A stretch of 34,652 nt of DNA. Origin: Sphingopyxis sp. RIFCSPHIGHO2_12_FULL_65_19 (GTDB taxonomy: Bacteria; Pseudomonadota; Alphaproteobacteria; Sphingomonadales; Sphingomonadaceae). Under the pieces are notes generated by a model. The model saw only the letters and a list, made by a program, of their open reading frames with translations, did not search any database and was not told the origin of the DNA. This document shows positions 1 to 10,836 of this stretch, piece by piece (positions within the stretch are counted from its first letter, which is position 1; each line of letters starts with the position of its first letter). The position numbers and the translations under genes are program-made. The DNA lies in the NCBI RefSeq assembly GCF_001830555.1, contig NZ_MIAM01000016.1, positions 79,138 to 113,789 of the forward strand, written 5' to 3'.

Positions 1-49
1 CAGCTGTCGCATCCGCGGGGCGTTCCATCGTCGCCGTGCCTGCCATCAT
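1..49 (-). CDS. Start of an unidentified minus-strand gene (partial)
   Basis: Reading the minus strand from 49 gives ATG ATG followed by an open frame that runs off the window edge, encoding MMAGTATMERPADATA. A purine-rich GGGAG (plus positions 55-59) lies 5-9 nt upstream of the two ATGs and is a reasonable ribosome-binding site. Only 16 residues are visible, so no family can be assigned. The gene is divergent from the phosphate operon that starts at 241, and the space between them must hold both promoters. It could be a chance open frame, but the ATG plus Shine-Dalgarno arrangement favours a real start. Confidence 0.4.
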   Translation of the reverse strand, partial: MMAGTATMERPADATA

Positions 50-153
50 CCTGTCTCCCGACTATGTTTGGAGGATAGATTACGCACCGCGTTTCATTTT
101 GCAATCGAATTGACGTTTACGGAAAGTGCGGCGTCGGCGAAGCGTCCTTGTCG

Positions 154-193
154 CTGTCACATTATTGTCATAGGGGCGTAACCTCTTTGTCAC
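154..193 (+). promoter_or_regulatory. Candidate Pho box (PhoB binding site) upstream of the Nudix-DUF47-pit operon
   Basis: CTGTCAC (154-160), four bases, then TTGTCAT (165-171) matches the PhoB direct-repeat consensus CTGTCAT-N4-CTGTCAT with one mismatch in each half. A third half-site-like TTGTCAC lies at 187-193, exactly 22 bases after the second, which keeps the 11-bp phase. The block ends 47 bases before the chosen ATG at 241. Known: in Sinorhizobium meliloti the orfA-pit operon (DUF47 plus Pit) is repressed by PhoB when phosphate is scarce. Inferred: the same control here. No convincing sigma-70 -35/-10 pair could be fixed, so activation versus repression cannot be decided from position. 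Confidence 0.6.
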
Positions 194-240
194 TCAGGGC
201 CGCGCGCGGCCGCAATTTCATGGAAAGGATGGAAAGCAAC

Positions 241-1365
241 ATGCGTCAGATCGCCGTCCTTCCCTATCGATTCGGTGGACCCGCGCAGGACGGGCCGACC
301 GAAATCCTGTTGATCACCTCACGCGAAACAAAGCGCTGGGTGGTGCCGAAAGGCAATCCGCTGACCGGCATGACACGCCATGCGGCCGCCGCCGTGGAGG
401 CCGAGGAGGAGGCGGGGGTGATCGGCGCCGTCTGTCCGACTCCGATCGGCAGTTACGAATATAGGAAGCGCCGGGCGAACGGCGCGTCGATCATGTATAA
501 TGTCGAGGTGTTTCCGCTCGCGGTGACGAACGAACTCGACGACTGGAAGGAAATGGACGAGCGCGACCGCAAATGGTTCTCGTTCCGGGAAGCCGCGTCG
601 GCGGTGGAGGAGCCGGATTTGCAGGCGCTGATCCGCTCGTTCGGGGACGGCGGCTTCCGCGCTGTCGCCGCGCCGCGTGGCGCCGTCCAGAATGGTGCAG
701 AGAAAGCAGGGGTAAGCCGGATGTTCGCATGGTTTCAGCGTTTGCTGCCGCGACAGGGAAATTTTTTTGAATTGTTTGAAAGCCATGCCGCGACGCTGGT
801 GGCCGGTGCCAACGCCTTGTCGCGGATGCTCCAGGGCGGCGAGGGCATGGCGGACCATGTCCAGGAAATCATCGAACGCGAACATGACGCCGACGCCATC
901 ACGCGCGAAGTGCTCCAGACCGTCCGCCGCACCTTCCTGACCCCGTTCGACCGCAGCGCGATCACCGACCTGATCGCCTCGATGGACGATGCGATCGACG
1001 AGATGCAGAAGACCGCGGGCGCGGTCGACCTGTATGACGTCACCGAGTTCGAGCCCGAAATGCGCGATATCGCGGGTATCATCGTCGATGCGGCGCGGCT
1101 GACGGCAGAGGCGCTGCCTTTGCTCCGCAACATCGGCGCCAACGGCCCGCGGCTGCATGAACTGACCGAACGGCTGGTGCGAATGGAGGGCCATGCCGAC
1201 GAAATCCATGCCGCCGGTCTGAAGCGCCTGTTCCGCGAACATGGCGAAGCGAATCCGACGCAATTCCTGATCGCCCGCGAGTTGTTCCGTCATCTCGAAC
1301 GCGTCACCGACAGTTTCGAGGATGTTGCGAACGAGATCGACGGCCTGGTCATCGACCACGCGTAG
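241..1365 (+). CDS. Nudix hydrolase - DUF47 (PhoU-like) fusion protein
   Basis: One uninterrupted frame of 374 aa. Residues 1 to about 130 are a Nudix domain with a WVVPKG motif like diphosphoinositol-polyphosphate/dinucleoside-polyphosphate hydrolases. The Nudix box starts at the G of PKGNPL and ends in EAEEEAGV. The metal-binding EEXG core is kept, but the usual mid-box Glu is Met and the usual Arg is Val. From residue 161 (MFAWFQRLLPRQGNFFELFE) to the end is a full-length DUF47 domain, the PhoU-like partner of Pit transporters, normally a separate protein of about 210 aa. ATG 241 is chosen because it follows a purine-rich stretch (GGAAAG) and leaves the Pho box outside the gene; the frame is open upstream to 148. 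ATG 721 has its own upstream AGGGG, so a free DUF47 protein may also be made. pit follows after 15 bp. Domain calls are firm; the substrate is unknown. Confidence 0.85.
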   Translation: MRQIAVLPYRFGGPAQDGPTEILLITSRETKRWVVPKGNPLTGMTRHAAAAVEAEEEAGVIGAVCPTPIGSYEYRKRRANGASIMYNVEVFPLAVTNELDDWKEMDERDRKWFSFREAASAVEEPDLQALIRSFGDGGFRAVAAPRGAVQNGAEKAGVSRMFAWFQRLLPRQGNFFELFESHAATLVAGANALSRMLQGGEGMADHVQEIIEREHDADAITREVLQTVRRTFLTPFDRSAITDLIASMDDAIDEMQKTAGAVDLYDVTEFEPEMRDIAGIIVDAARLTAEALPLLRNIGANGPRLHELTERLVRMEGHADEIHAAGLKRLFREHGEANPTQFLIARELFRHLERVTDSFEDVANEIDGLVIDHA

Positions 1366-1380
1366 GCGGGGGCGTCCACC

Positions 1381-2394
1381 ATGCACGAACTCGCTTTCCC
1401 GCTCCTCGTCGGCCTGGTCATCCTGGCGCTGGCGTTCGACTTCCTGAACGGGCTGCACGACGCCGCGAACAGCATTGCGACCGTTGTCGCGACGCGCCTG
1501 CTGCGGCCGGTGCAGGCGGTGCTGTTCGCCGCATTTTTCAACTTTGCCGCCTATTTCCTGTCGGTCATCTTTCCCGAACTCCACAAGGTGGCGGAAACGA
1601 TCGGCAAGGGTATCATCGACAAGGATCTGGTGACCCCCGCGGTCGTGTTCGGCGCGCTGGTCGGTGCGATGTTCTGGAACGTCGTGACCTGGCTGAAAGG
1701 CATCCCCTCGTCGTCGAGCCACGCGTTGGTCGGCGGCATCGTCGGGGCAGGGGTCGCCCATGCGGGGTTCGAGGGGATCGAATGGACCGGGCTGAACAAG
1801 ACCGTCATCGCGATCTTCCTGTCGCCGATGCTGGGGATGTTGCTGGCGATGCTGGTGATGCTGCTCAGCAGTTGGGCGCTGCGCCGCGCCACGGCCAATT
1901 TCGCTGAAAAGACCTTCCGCCATCTCCACCTGTTTTCGTCGGCTGCCTATTCGATCAGTCACGGGCTGAACGACGCGCAGAAGACGATGGGGATCATTGC
2001 GGTCCTTCTCTATTCGACCGGATATCTTCAGGGCGAATTTCACGTTCCGCACTGGGTGGCCTTCAGCTGCTATGTCGCCATCGCGCTCGGCACCCTCTCG
2101 GGGGGGTGGAAAATTATCGAGACGATGGGCGGCCGCATCACCAAGCTGTCGCACCATCAGGGTTTTGCCGCCTCGACCGGCGGGTCGATCATGGTCTTCA
2201 CCGCCAGCCTGCTCGGCATCCCGGTGTCGACCACGCACACGATCACCGGCAGCATCATCGGCGCCGGCGTGGCGCGCCGCACCAGCGCGGTGCGCTGGGG
2301 CGTCGCGGGCAATGTCATTGCGGCGTGGTTCATCACCATCCCGGCGAGCGCGATCGTCGCGGCGATCTTCTACGCCATCACCCGCCTGTTCTGA
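1381..2394 (+). CDS. pit: Low-affinity inorganic phosphate transporter, Pit family
   Basis: 337 aa integral membrane protein of the PiT family (H+- or metal-phosphate-coupled phosphate uptake in the inner membrane). Both signature repeats are visible: DFLNGLHDAANSIATVVATR near residue 20 and SHGLNDAQKTMGII near residue 190. The C-terminal STTHTITGSIIGAGVA block is also characteristic. The length fits the short bacterial Pit form. The ATG follows a GGCGGGGG stretch and lies 15 bp after the Nudix-DUF47 stop, so the two are almost certainly co-transcribed; DUF47 proteins typically partner Pit. The TGA stop abuts the stop of the opposing DUF4403 gene with no spacer. Confidence 0.95.
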   Translation: MHELAFPLLVGLVILALAFDFLNGLHDAANSIATVVATRLLRPVQAVLFAAFFNFAAYFLSVIFPELHKVAETIGKGIIDKDLVTPAVVFGALVGAMFWNVVTWLKGIPSSSSHALVGGIVGAGVAHAGFEGIEWTGLNKTVIAIFLSPMLGMLLAMLVMLLSSWALRRATANFAEKTFRHLHLFSSAAYSISHGLNDAQKTMGIIAVLLYSTGYLQGEFHVPHWVAFSCYVAIALGTLSGGWKIIETMGGRITKLSHHQGFAASTGGSIMVFTASLLGIPVSTTHTITGSIIGAGVARRTSAVRWGVAGNVIAAWFITIPASAIVAAIFYAITRLF

Positions 2395-3873
2395 TCATTT
2401 CGCGGGGCGATAATCGACCTGCGCCCCGCCGATCATCCGCACGGGCAGGAACAGGCCGTCGCCATAGGCCTTGATCTCTCCCGTCTCGAAGCGATCGACG
2501 CGGGTGCGGATGACAAAGTCCCCCTCGCGCCGCTGATCGACCGCGCGTTTGATCTTGCCTTGCAGTTCGTTCAGGTCGCGCGCGAAATTCTGGGTCAACG
2601 CATCGGCGATCAGCGGCGCGAATCCCGGACTCTGGCCCAGCGTGATGAGCAGGTCGCCGCCAACGCCGTCGGTGTCGCCGTTGATCGACAGGTCGGTAAA
2701 ATGCACCTCGGCCGAACCGGGTGTGTTGTTGGGAACCGCGGTCATCCAGATGCGGCCATGGGTCGGTTCGCCGCTGCGGTCGGCCAGCCGCATGGCGACA
2801 TCGACGCCCAGTGCAATCCGCCCGCCCGGCGCGCCATAGATCGTCGATTTGCCGAATTTGACCGTCATCGGGCCGACCTTCGGCAGGACGAACGGCCGCG
2901 CCGACCGCTTGCGCAACGCACGATCGACCACCGGCTGAAGCTGCGCATAATCGGCAAGGACCGGCACCCGGACGTCCAGATGCGGCTTGGGCGCGGCGCG
3001 GACCATGTTCGGCAATGGGGTCGGGGTGGGATCGGTGGGTCGGCCCGAAACAAAGGTTTCGGTGATTGCTTCCAGCCCTAGGTTCAGCCGCATCTGCTGC
3101 CCCTCCATGCGGTATCCGCCGTACAGGATACGCTGCGGCGTCACGCGCATCCACACCGGCGGGTTTTCCCGGTTGAGTTCGAGCGCGGTGAAGCTCTGTC
3201 GCCACACTTCGGACGCCTGTTGGCGGATGTCGATGCGGGCGATTTCGCGGTTTACCTCGCGCTCGACGTCGCGCACTACGGGTTTCAGCTTGGCGTCGGC
3301 CTCGTCAGTAAAGGTGATGCGCTGGCCCAGAAAGTCGATCCCCGGTGCCTTGGTCCAGCCATAGCTGATCCGCGCCGTTCCGCGGGTGCGCCAGTCGGGT
3401 GTGATGTCGATCTTGACACGCGCATGCGCCATCGCCGCGCCCGTCGCGGTCTCGCCCTTCAGCACGCCGCCGACGTCGCGGGCGCGGATCGTCGCGCGGA
3501 TCGGCACGTCGACGATAATCTCGTCGCCCACCCCGCGCAGCCGCAGCGGCCCGCGCGTCACCTGTCCGACGATCGTGCAGGCGATGGGCGGCGTGACCTT
3601 CACCTCCTTGCCAAACAGCTTGACTTCCTGCGGCTTGACGCATGCGCGTTCGCGACGGTTGATCGTCCATAGCGTCCTCGGCACGGCCCGTTCGAGCGCC
3701 TGCTTTAGTGCGGTGGTGTCGGCGTTGATGGGCACCGCGATCAGCGATGTCTGCGTCGGCGAAGGCGCCTTGTCGGTTGCGCGCGGCGGGGCGTCGACGG
3801 CGACTTGGCGGTCGCAGGCGGTGAGTGCGACCACCGCTGCGGTGGTTACGGCTAGTGAGGTGGTCGCCCGCAT
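2395..3873 (-). CDS. DUF4403 family lipoprotein
   Basis: 492 aa. The N-terminus is a lipoprotein signal peptide: Arg at residue 2, a hydrophobic stretch, and a lipobox ending in L-T-A-C with the lipidated Cys at residue 20. The rest matches my recollection of DUF4403 throughout, including paired IxVPIxAxxxAL-type segments, one near residue 45 and another around LDVRVPVLADYAQLQPVVDRAL. No enzymatic motif is seen, and no function is established for the family. A GGGGGCTG stretch precedes the ATG. It lies 69 bp downstream of rimO on the same strand and may be read with it. The location is probably the outer membrane, facing the periplasm. Confidence 0.85.
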   Translation of the reverse strand: MRATTSLAVTTAAVVALTACDRQVAVDAPPRATDKAPSPTQTSLIAVPINADTTALKQALERAVPRTLWTINRRERACVKPQEVKLFGKEVKVTPPIACTIVGQVTRGPLRLRGVGDEIIVDVPIRATIRARDVGGVLKGETATGAAMAHARVKIDITPDWRTRGTARISYGWTKAPGIDFLGQRITFTDEADAKLKPVVRDVEREVNREIARIDIRQQASEVWRQSFTALELNRENPPVWMRVTPQRILYGGYRMEGQQMRLNLGLEAITETFVSGRPTDPTPTPLPNMVRAAPKPHLDVRVPVLADYAQLQPVVDRALRKRSARPFVLPKVGPMTVKFGKSTIYGAPGGRIALGVDVAMRLADRSGEPTHGRIWMTAVPNNTPGSAEVHFTDLSINGDTDGVGGDLLITLGQSPGFAPLIADALTQNFARDLNELQGKIKRAVDQRREGDFVIRTRVDRFETGEIKAYGDGLFLPVRMIGGAQVDYRPAK

Positions 3874-3942
3874 ATTTCAGCCCCCGATTGATGCACCCGT
3901 GGTAACGCCAATTGGTAAAGCTCGTTCCAACAAATCAACCGT

Positions 3943-5313
3943 TCAGCCGACTACCACCCCGAACAGATCATGCTCGTCGGCGTCCTCGATCTCGACGTCG
4001 ACGATGTCGCCGGCCTTCAGCGTTGCGGCGACGTCGCGAAGGTAGACATGGCCGTCGATTTCGGGCGCGTCGGCCTCGCTACGGCCCGTGGCGCCGATGC
4101 TGCCGTCTTCATCCGCCTCGCCGACTTCGTCGATAATCACCGGCAGGGTCCGGCCGATTTTGGCCTCCAGCTTCGCGGCGCTGATCGCGGCGGTTTTCGC
4201 CATGATGCGCTGATAACGTTCTTCCTTGACCTCTTCGGGCACCGGGTTGTCGAGCGCATTCGCCTGCGCGCCCGCGACCGGCTCGAAGCGAAAGGCGCCG
4301 ACACGATCGAGTTGGGCTTCATCCAGCCAGTCGAGCAGATATTGGAAATCGGCTTCGGTCTCGCCGGGGAAGCCGACGACGAAGCTGGAACGGATCGAGA
4401 TGTCGGGAGCGATCTGGCGCCAGCTCTTCAGCCGCTCGAGCACCTTTGCTTCGTTCGCGGGGCGCTTCATGCGCTTCAGCACGCTAGGCGCCGCATGCTG
4501 GAAAGGGATGTCCAGATACGGCGTCAACAGCCCTTCGGCCATCAACGGGATCACCGCATCGACGTGGGGGTAGGGATAGACGTAATGCAGGCGCACCCAA
4601 GGGGCGCGGCCTTGGCCGGTCCGAAGCTGGCCCAGCTCGCGCGCCAGGTCGGTCATATGCGCGCGCACCTCGCGCCCGTGCCATTGGCGCGGGTCGTGGC
4701 GAATATCGACGCCATAGGCCGAGGTGTCCTGGCTGATCACCAGCAGCTCTTTCGTTCCCGCGGCAACGAGCTTTTCGGCCTCGCGCAGCACCGCGTCGAT
4801 GCGGCGGCTGACCAGTTTGCCGCGAAGGTCCGGGATGATGCAGAAGGAACAGCTGTGGTTGCAGCCTTCCGAAATCTTCAGATAGCTGTAGTGCCGCGGC
4901 GTCAGCTTCAGCCCGCCTTCGGGGACGAGGTCGATGAACGGGCCTTGGGTGGGCGGCGCGGCGTCGTGGACGGCATCGACCACCTGTTCATATTGATGCG
5001 CGCCGGTGACAGCGAGGACGTTCGGAAAACGCGCGCGGATAACCTCGGCCTCGTTACCCATGCAGCCGGTGACGATGACGCGGCCATTCTCGGCCATCGC
5101 TTCGCCGATCGCCTCCAGGCTTTCTTCCTTCGCCGAATCGAGGAAGCCACAGGTGTTGACGAGCACGACGTCGGCGCCCGCATAATCGGGGGACAGGCCG
5201 TATCCGTCGGCGCGCAGCTTGGTCAATATCCGTTCGCTATCGACGAGCGCCTTGGGGCAGCCGAGCGAAACCATGCCGACCTTCGGCTGGGTGGGGAGCG
5301 TTTTGACTGTCAT
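3943..5313 (-). CDS. rimO: Ribosomal protein S12 methylthiotransferase RimO
   Basis: 456 aa radical-SAM enzyme that adds a methylthio group to the conserved Asp of ribosomal protein S12. The N-terminal MTTase domain has the three cluster cysteines at residues 19 ([13 protein letters not shown]), 55 ([13 protein letters not shown]) and 84 (VTGCMGNE). The radical-SAM CxxxCxxC follows as CNHSCSFC at 151-158. The C-terminus ([14 protein letters not shown] onward) is a TRAM RNA-binding domain ending in [11 protein letters not shown]. The [10 protein letters not shown] sequence separates RimO from the paralogue MiaB. The start MTVKTLP has only a weak AAGGCG upstream. Monocistronic, or co-transcribed with the DUF4403 gene 69 bp downstream. 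Confidence 0.96.
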   Translation of the reverse strand: MTVKTLPTQPKVGMVSLGCPKALVDSERILTKLRADGYGLSPDYAGADVVLVNTCGFLDSAKEESLEAIGEAMAENGRVIVTGCMGNEAEVIRARFPNVLAVTGAHQYEQVVDAVHDAAPPTQGPFIDLVPEGGLKLTPRHYSYLKISEGCNHSCSFCIIPDLRGKLVSRRIDAVLREAEKLVAAGTKELLVISQDTSAYGVDIRHDPRQWHGREVRAHMTDLARELGQLRTGQGRAPWVRLHYVYPYPHVDAVIPLMAEGLLTPYLDIPFQHAAPSVLKRMKRPANEAKVLERLKSWRQIAPDISIRSSFVVGFPGETEADFQYLLDWLDEAQLDRVGAFRFEPVAGAQANALDNPVPEEVKEERYQRIMAKTAAISAAKLEAKIGRTLPVIIDEVGEADEDGSIGATGRSEADAPEIDGHVYLRDVAATLKAGDIVDVEIEDADEHDLFGVVVG

Positions 5314-5405
5314 GATTGGCGGCGCCTTTAATCGATTTTGCGGCGCTTGTCACGCCCGGCTGGTGCGGGCATGGACGGCATGGTTCGGACGAAAGGATAA
5401 AGGCA

Positions 5406-5735
5406 ATGGCGATCGGGGCGTTTGCGGCGATTTCGGCGGCGCTGGCGGTCGCGGCGGGCGCGTTCGGGGCGCATGGCGCGTCGGGACCGCAAGAAGCCGA
5501 GTGGCTGCGCACCGGCGGCATCTATCAACTGGTCCATGCGGTCGCGGCGCTCGCCATCATGGGCTTCGCGCGCGGACCGGCGATCCTGCTGCTGGTGGGC
5601 GCGGCGCTGTTCGCGGTCACCCTCTATGCGATGGCGTTCGGCGGACCGCGCTGGCTGGGCGCGGTTACGCCGATCGGTGGAACGCTGCTGATTGTCGGCT
5701 GGCTCTGGGCCGGCTGGCTATACTGGCGCGCCTAG
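5406..5735 (+). CDS. DUF423 (YgdD-type) small membrane protein
   Basis: 109 aa with about four hydrophobic helices and the family hallmark N-terminus: [10 protein letters not shown], then a segment ending [17 protein letters not shown]. This matches DUF423/YgdD inner-membrane proteins of unknown function. ATG 5406 is preferred because AAGGA lies about 9 bases upstream and the family pattern begins there. The open frame extends upstream to 5316, but that part ([14 protein letters not shown]) does not fit. The stop at 5733-5735 is only 4 bp from the stop of the opposing potassium channel gene. Confidence 0.85.
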   Translation: MAIGAFAAISAALAVAAGAFGAHGASGPQEAEWLRTGGIYQLVHAVAALAIMGFARGPAILLLVGAALFAVTLYAMAFGGPRWLGAVTPIGGTLLIVGWLWAGWLYWRA

Positions 5736-5739
5736 GGCC

Positions 5740-6807
5740 CTAGCCGCCGGGAACGCTCGCTTCGCATTCCTCGCAGCGGATGACCTCGACGATCTCGTCG
5801 CCGCGTTCCAGGCGCTGGGCCTCGGGTTCCCAGAAACCATAGGGTTTGCCGCCGCGATAGATGCGCAGCCCGCGCCCCCCGCTCGCCAACTGGTCGATCG
5901 AGCGGCCCACCTCTTCGGCCGCGATGGGACGTTCGCGCAGCTGGACGCGGCCGCCGATGCTGGCAAGGTCGGCCATATAGTCGGCGACATGCGCGCCCTG
6001 CGCCGATCCGGCGAGCAACAGCCCGGTAAAGCTGACCGGGTTTATGACATTGTTCGCGCCCGCCTGCCGCGCGAGCAGTTCATTGTCCTTGGCGCGGATG
6101 ACGACGCTGATCGGAACATGCGGTGCCAGATGCCGTACCGTCAGCACCATGAGGATGGAGGTATCGTCGCGGCCGGCGGAAACGAGCACCGTCTGCGCCT
6201 CTGCAATGCGGACGTCGACAAGCGTATCGTCGTTCGACGCGTCGCCTTCGAGGACATTGCAGCCCGCCGCTTCGGCCGCGTTGATGCGGCTCGGCGACTG
6301 ATCGATGACGACGATGCAGGCGGGGTCGGTGCCGCGGGCGATCAGTTCCTTGACCGCTTCGCTGCCGCTGACGCCATAACCCAATACGACGATATGGTTG
6401 GTGAGCTTTGCCTGGATGCGGGCCATACGCCATTTTTCCCATGTGCGTTTGAGGACGAAATTATAGGCGGTGCCGACAAAGATGAAGAGCACCAGGATGC
6501 GGATCGGGGTGACGATCACAGCTTCGATCAACCGCGATCGGTCGGACACCGGCGCAATGTCGCCAAAGCCGGTCGTCGTGACCGAAATCATCGTGAAATA
6601 GACAACGTCGAGAAAGCTGATGTGGCCGTCGTGGCTGTCCTTCAGCCCCGCGCGGTCGATCCAGTGGACCAGGATGACGATCGCGATCAGAAAGAAAGCG
6701 ACACCAAGGCGTGTGACGACATCCGCCCAGATCGGCCATTTGCTCGCCCGTTTCAGCAGGTGAATACCGCTCTGGATATGACGCTTGGGGTTCGGCCGCT
6801 TGCTCAT
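5740..6807 (-). CDS. Potassium channel subunit with pore loop and RCK (TrkA-N) domain
   Basis: 355 aa. A first membrane helix at about residues 32-50 (LGVAFFLIAIVILVHWI) is followed by a pore loop with the selectivity filter TTTGFGD at 77-83, a variant of TVGYG, and a second helix at about 95-117. The cytoplasmic part starts at about 138 with HIVVLGYGVSGSEAV, a Rossmann nucleotide-binding RCK/TrkA-N domain. A TrkA-C-like tail ends in EIVEVIRCEECEASVPGG. This is the MthK/Kch-like two-helix layout, so it is predicted to form a tetrameric, ligand-gated K+ channel in the inner membrane. It lies 63 bp downstream of surE on the same strand. The ligand is unknown. Confidence 0.9.
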   Translation of the reverse strand: MSKRPNPKRHIQSGIHLLKRASKWPIWADVVTRLGVAFFLIAIVILVHWIDRAGLKDSHDGHISFLDVVYFTMISVTTTGFGDIAPVSDRSRLIEAVIVTPIRILVLFIFVGTAYNFVLKRTWEKWRMARIQAKLTNHIVVLGYGVSGSEAVKELIARGTDPACIVVIDQSPSRINAAEAAGCNVLEGDASNDDTLVDVRIAEAQTVLVSAGRDDTSILMVLTVRHLAPHVPISVVIRAKDNELLARQAGANNVINPVSFTGLLLAGSAQGAHVADYMADLASIGGRVQLRERPIAAEEVGRSIDQLASGGRGLRIYRGGKPYGFWEPEAQRLERGDEIVEVIRCEECEASVPGG

Positions 6808-6870
6808 TGCCGCCCTTGTGCCAAAGCGAGGGGACGAAGGCCAGTCCCCCTGTTTGTCGGGATGACAATG

Positions 6871-7644
6871 TTAAATTTTGTCAGCCGAATACGCCCCGCG
6901 CAGCGCCGCGAGCGACGCGTCGTGGGTCAGGTCGAGCTGGAGCGGGGTGACCGAGATATATTGGTCGTCGATCGCCTCCAAATCGCTGTCGTGGCCCAGG
7001 CTATGTTCGATGCCATGCAGACCGAACCAGTAATAACGATAGCCGCGCGGGTCGGTGCCCTCGACGATCGAGCCGCGGCCATAATCGTGGAAGCCCTGGC
7101 GGGTGACGCGGATGCCCTTGACCTCGGCCGCGGGGAGGGCGGGGAAGTTGATGTTGATCAGCGTGCGCGGCGCCATGTCCATGTCGAGCAGCGGGCGCAG
7201 CACCTTGGCGCCCCACATTTCGGCGGCCTCGAACGGCACGCTGTCGCCCATGCCTTCCTTGGCATAAACCTGGCTCAGCGCGATCGCCGGAATACCCGCC
7301 AGCGCGCCCTCGATCGCCGCTGAGACGGTGCCCGAATAGGTGATGTCGTCGCCAAGGTTGGCGCCGCGGTTGACCCCCGACAGGATCAGGTCGGGCTTTT
7401 CGGGCATCAGCTTGCCGATCGCCATCATCACCGAATCGGTCGGGGTGCCGCTGCACGACCAGCGGCGCTCGTCATGCTGGCGGATGCGGACCGGGCGCGA
7501 CAGGGTGAGCGAGTGCCCGGCGCCCGACTGTTCCTCGGCCGGCGCGCAAACCCAGATGTCGTCGCTAAGTTCGCGCGCAATCGCTTCGAGCACCGCCATG
7601 CCGGGGGCATGATAGCCGTCGTCGTTGGTCAGAAGGATGCGCAC
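6871..7644 (-). CDS. surE: 5'/3'-nucleotidase SurE
   Basis: 257 aa, normal length for SurE, a metal-dependent phosphatase of nucleoside 5'- and 3'-monophosphates linked to stationary-phase survival. The N-terminal MRILLTNDDGYHAPGM carries the metal-binding Asp pair. VCAPAEEQSGAGHSLT and SGVNRGANLGDDITYSGTVSAA are the other signature blocks. The start is the conserved MRIL. The gene follows serS on the same strand, with a 94-bp gap that holds a large inverted repeat. The pcm gene often found next to surE is not here; a potassium channel gene follows instead. Confidence 0.97.
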   Translation of the reverse strand: MRILLTNDDGYHAPGMAVLEAIARELSDDIWVCAPAEEQSGAGHSLTLSRPVRIRQHDERRWSCSGTPTDSVMMAIGKLMPEKPDLILSGVNRGANLGDDITYSGTVSAAIEGALAGIPAIALSQVYAKEGMGDSVPFEAAEMWGAKVLRPLLDMDMAPRTLININFPALPAAEVKGIRVTRQGFHDYGRGSIVEGTDPRGYRYYWFGLHGIEHSLGHDSDLEAIDDQYISVTPLQLDLTHDASLAALRGAYSADKI

Positions 7645-7663
7645 TTTATGGTCTCTCTTTCTT

Positions 7664-7734
7664 CGTCACCCCGGACTTGATCCGGGGTCCATGACACGCC
7701 GCCGCATGGACCCCGGATCAAGTCCGGGGTGACG
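7664..7734. repeat. Perfect 30-bp inverted repeat (REP-like palindromic element) between serS and surE
   Basis: The left arm at 7664-7693 and right arm at 7705-7734 are exact reverse complements over 30 bp, separated by 11 bases (7694-7704). The arms contain the core CCCCGGACTTGATCCGGGG, itself nearly palindromic, which I recognise as a very common dispersed repeat in alphaproteobacterial and especially sphingomonad genomes. It fills most of the 94-bp gap between serS and surE. Transcription through it would give an exceptionally stable hairpin. No U-tract follows, so it is not an ordinary terminator; mRNA stabilisation or partial attenuation is possible. Confidence 0.9.
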
Positions 7735-7738
7735 ATGG

Positions 7739-10409
<2,671 letters not shown>

Positions 10410-10836
10410 AGGCTTCTCTTTCTTTCCCGTTGCAGGTGCAAAGCGCCACCGACCGACACCCCAATTCACCTTCGCTATAACCCAAAAGGCCAAAGCTTTG
10501 TGAACGCGGCAATTGCGTTAACCGCGTTTGCCTGTCCGAGAGCGGGAAAAGGGATGCGGAATCAACCAAAAACGCCTTATCTGTCCCAAAACAGAACGTA
10601 ATCTGCAACAATTCTATGCGATTGGTTAACCTTCGGACCTAAATCGGGACGTTTGTCCGGCTGCAATGGGGACGCAGAATCGGACCTGTCGCCGCGCCGG
10701 TTCATCGCTGCTTCACGGGCCGTCGCTATCCGCAGCTTCGGCGCTTGTATCGCAGCCAGCGGCTGGTTATAGGCGCGCCACTCCCCGAACCGCACGGCGG
10801 CCCGCGGGGTGACAGGAAAGGACGCGAGAGCCCCTC
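10410..10836. other. 427-bp intergenic region between the divergent serine-rich and dksA genes
   Basis: It must contain both promoters. A minus-strand TATAGC (plus 10474-10479) with TTCACA or CACAAA 17-19 bp further upstream is a possible promoter for the serine-rich gene. An inverted repeat AACGCGG / CCGCGTT at 10503-10509 and 10522-10528 flanks CAATTGCGTTAA. GGTTAACC lies near 10624. A GGAAAGG stretch at about 10813-10820 precedes the dksA ATG at a rather long distance. No convincing gene, tRNA or known riboswitch is seen. Confidence 0.4.

Noticed and set aside
319-2238. 639-codon minus-strand open frame across the Nudix-DUF47 and pit genes
   Set aside because: Low-complexity Arg/Asp/His translation opposite two genes with clear domains.
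5692-7323. 543-codon plus-strand open frame opposite the K+ channel and surE
   Set aside because: A shadow frame; the minus-strand proteins carry the selectivity filter, Rossmann motif and SurE motifs.
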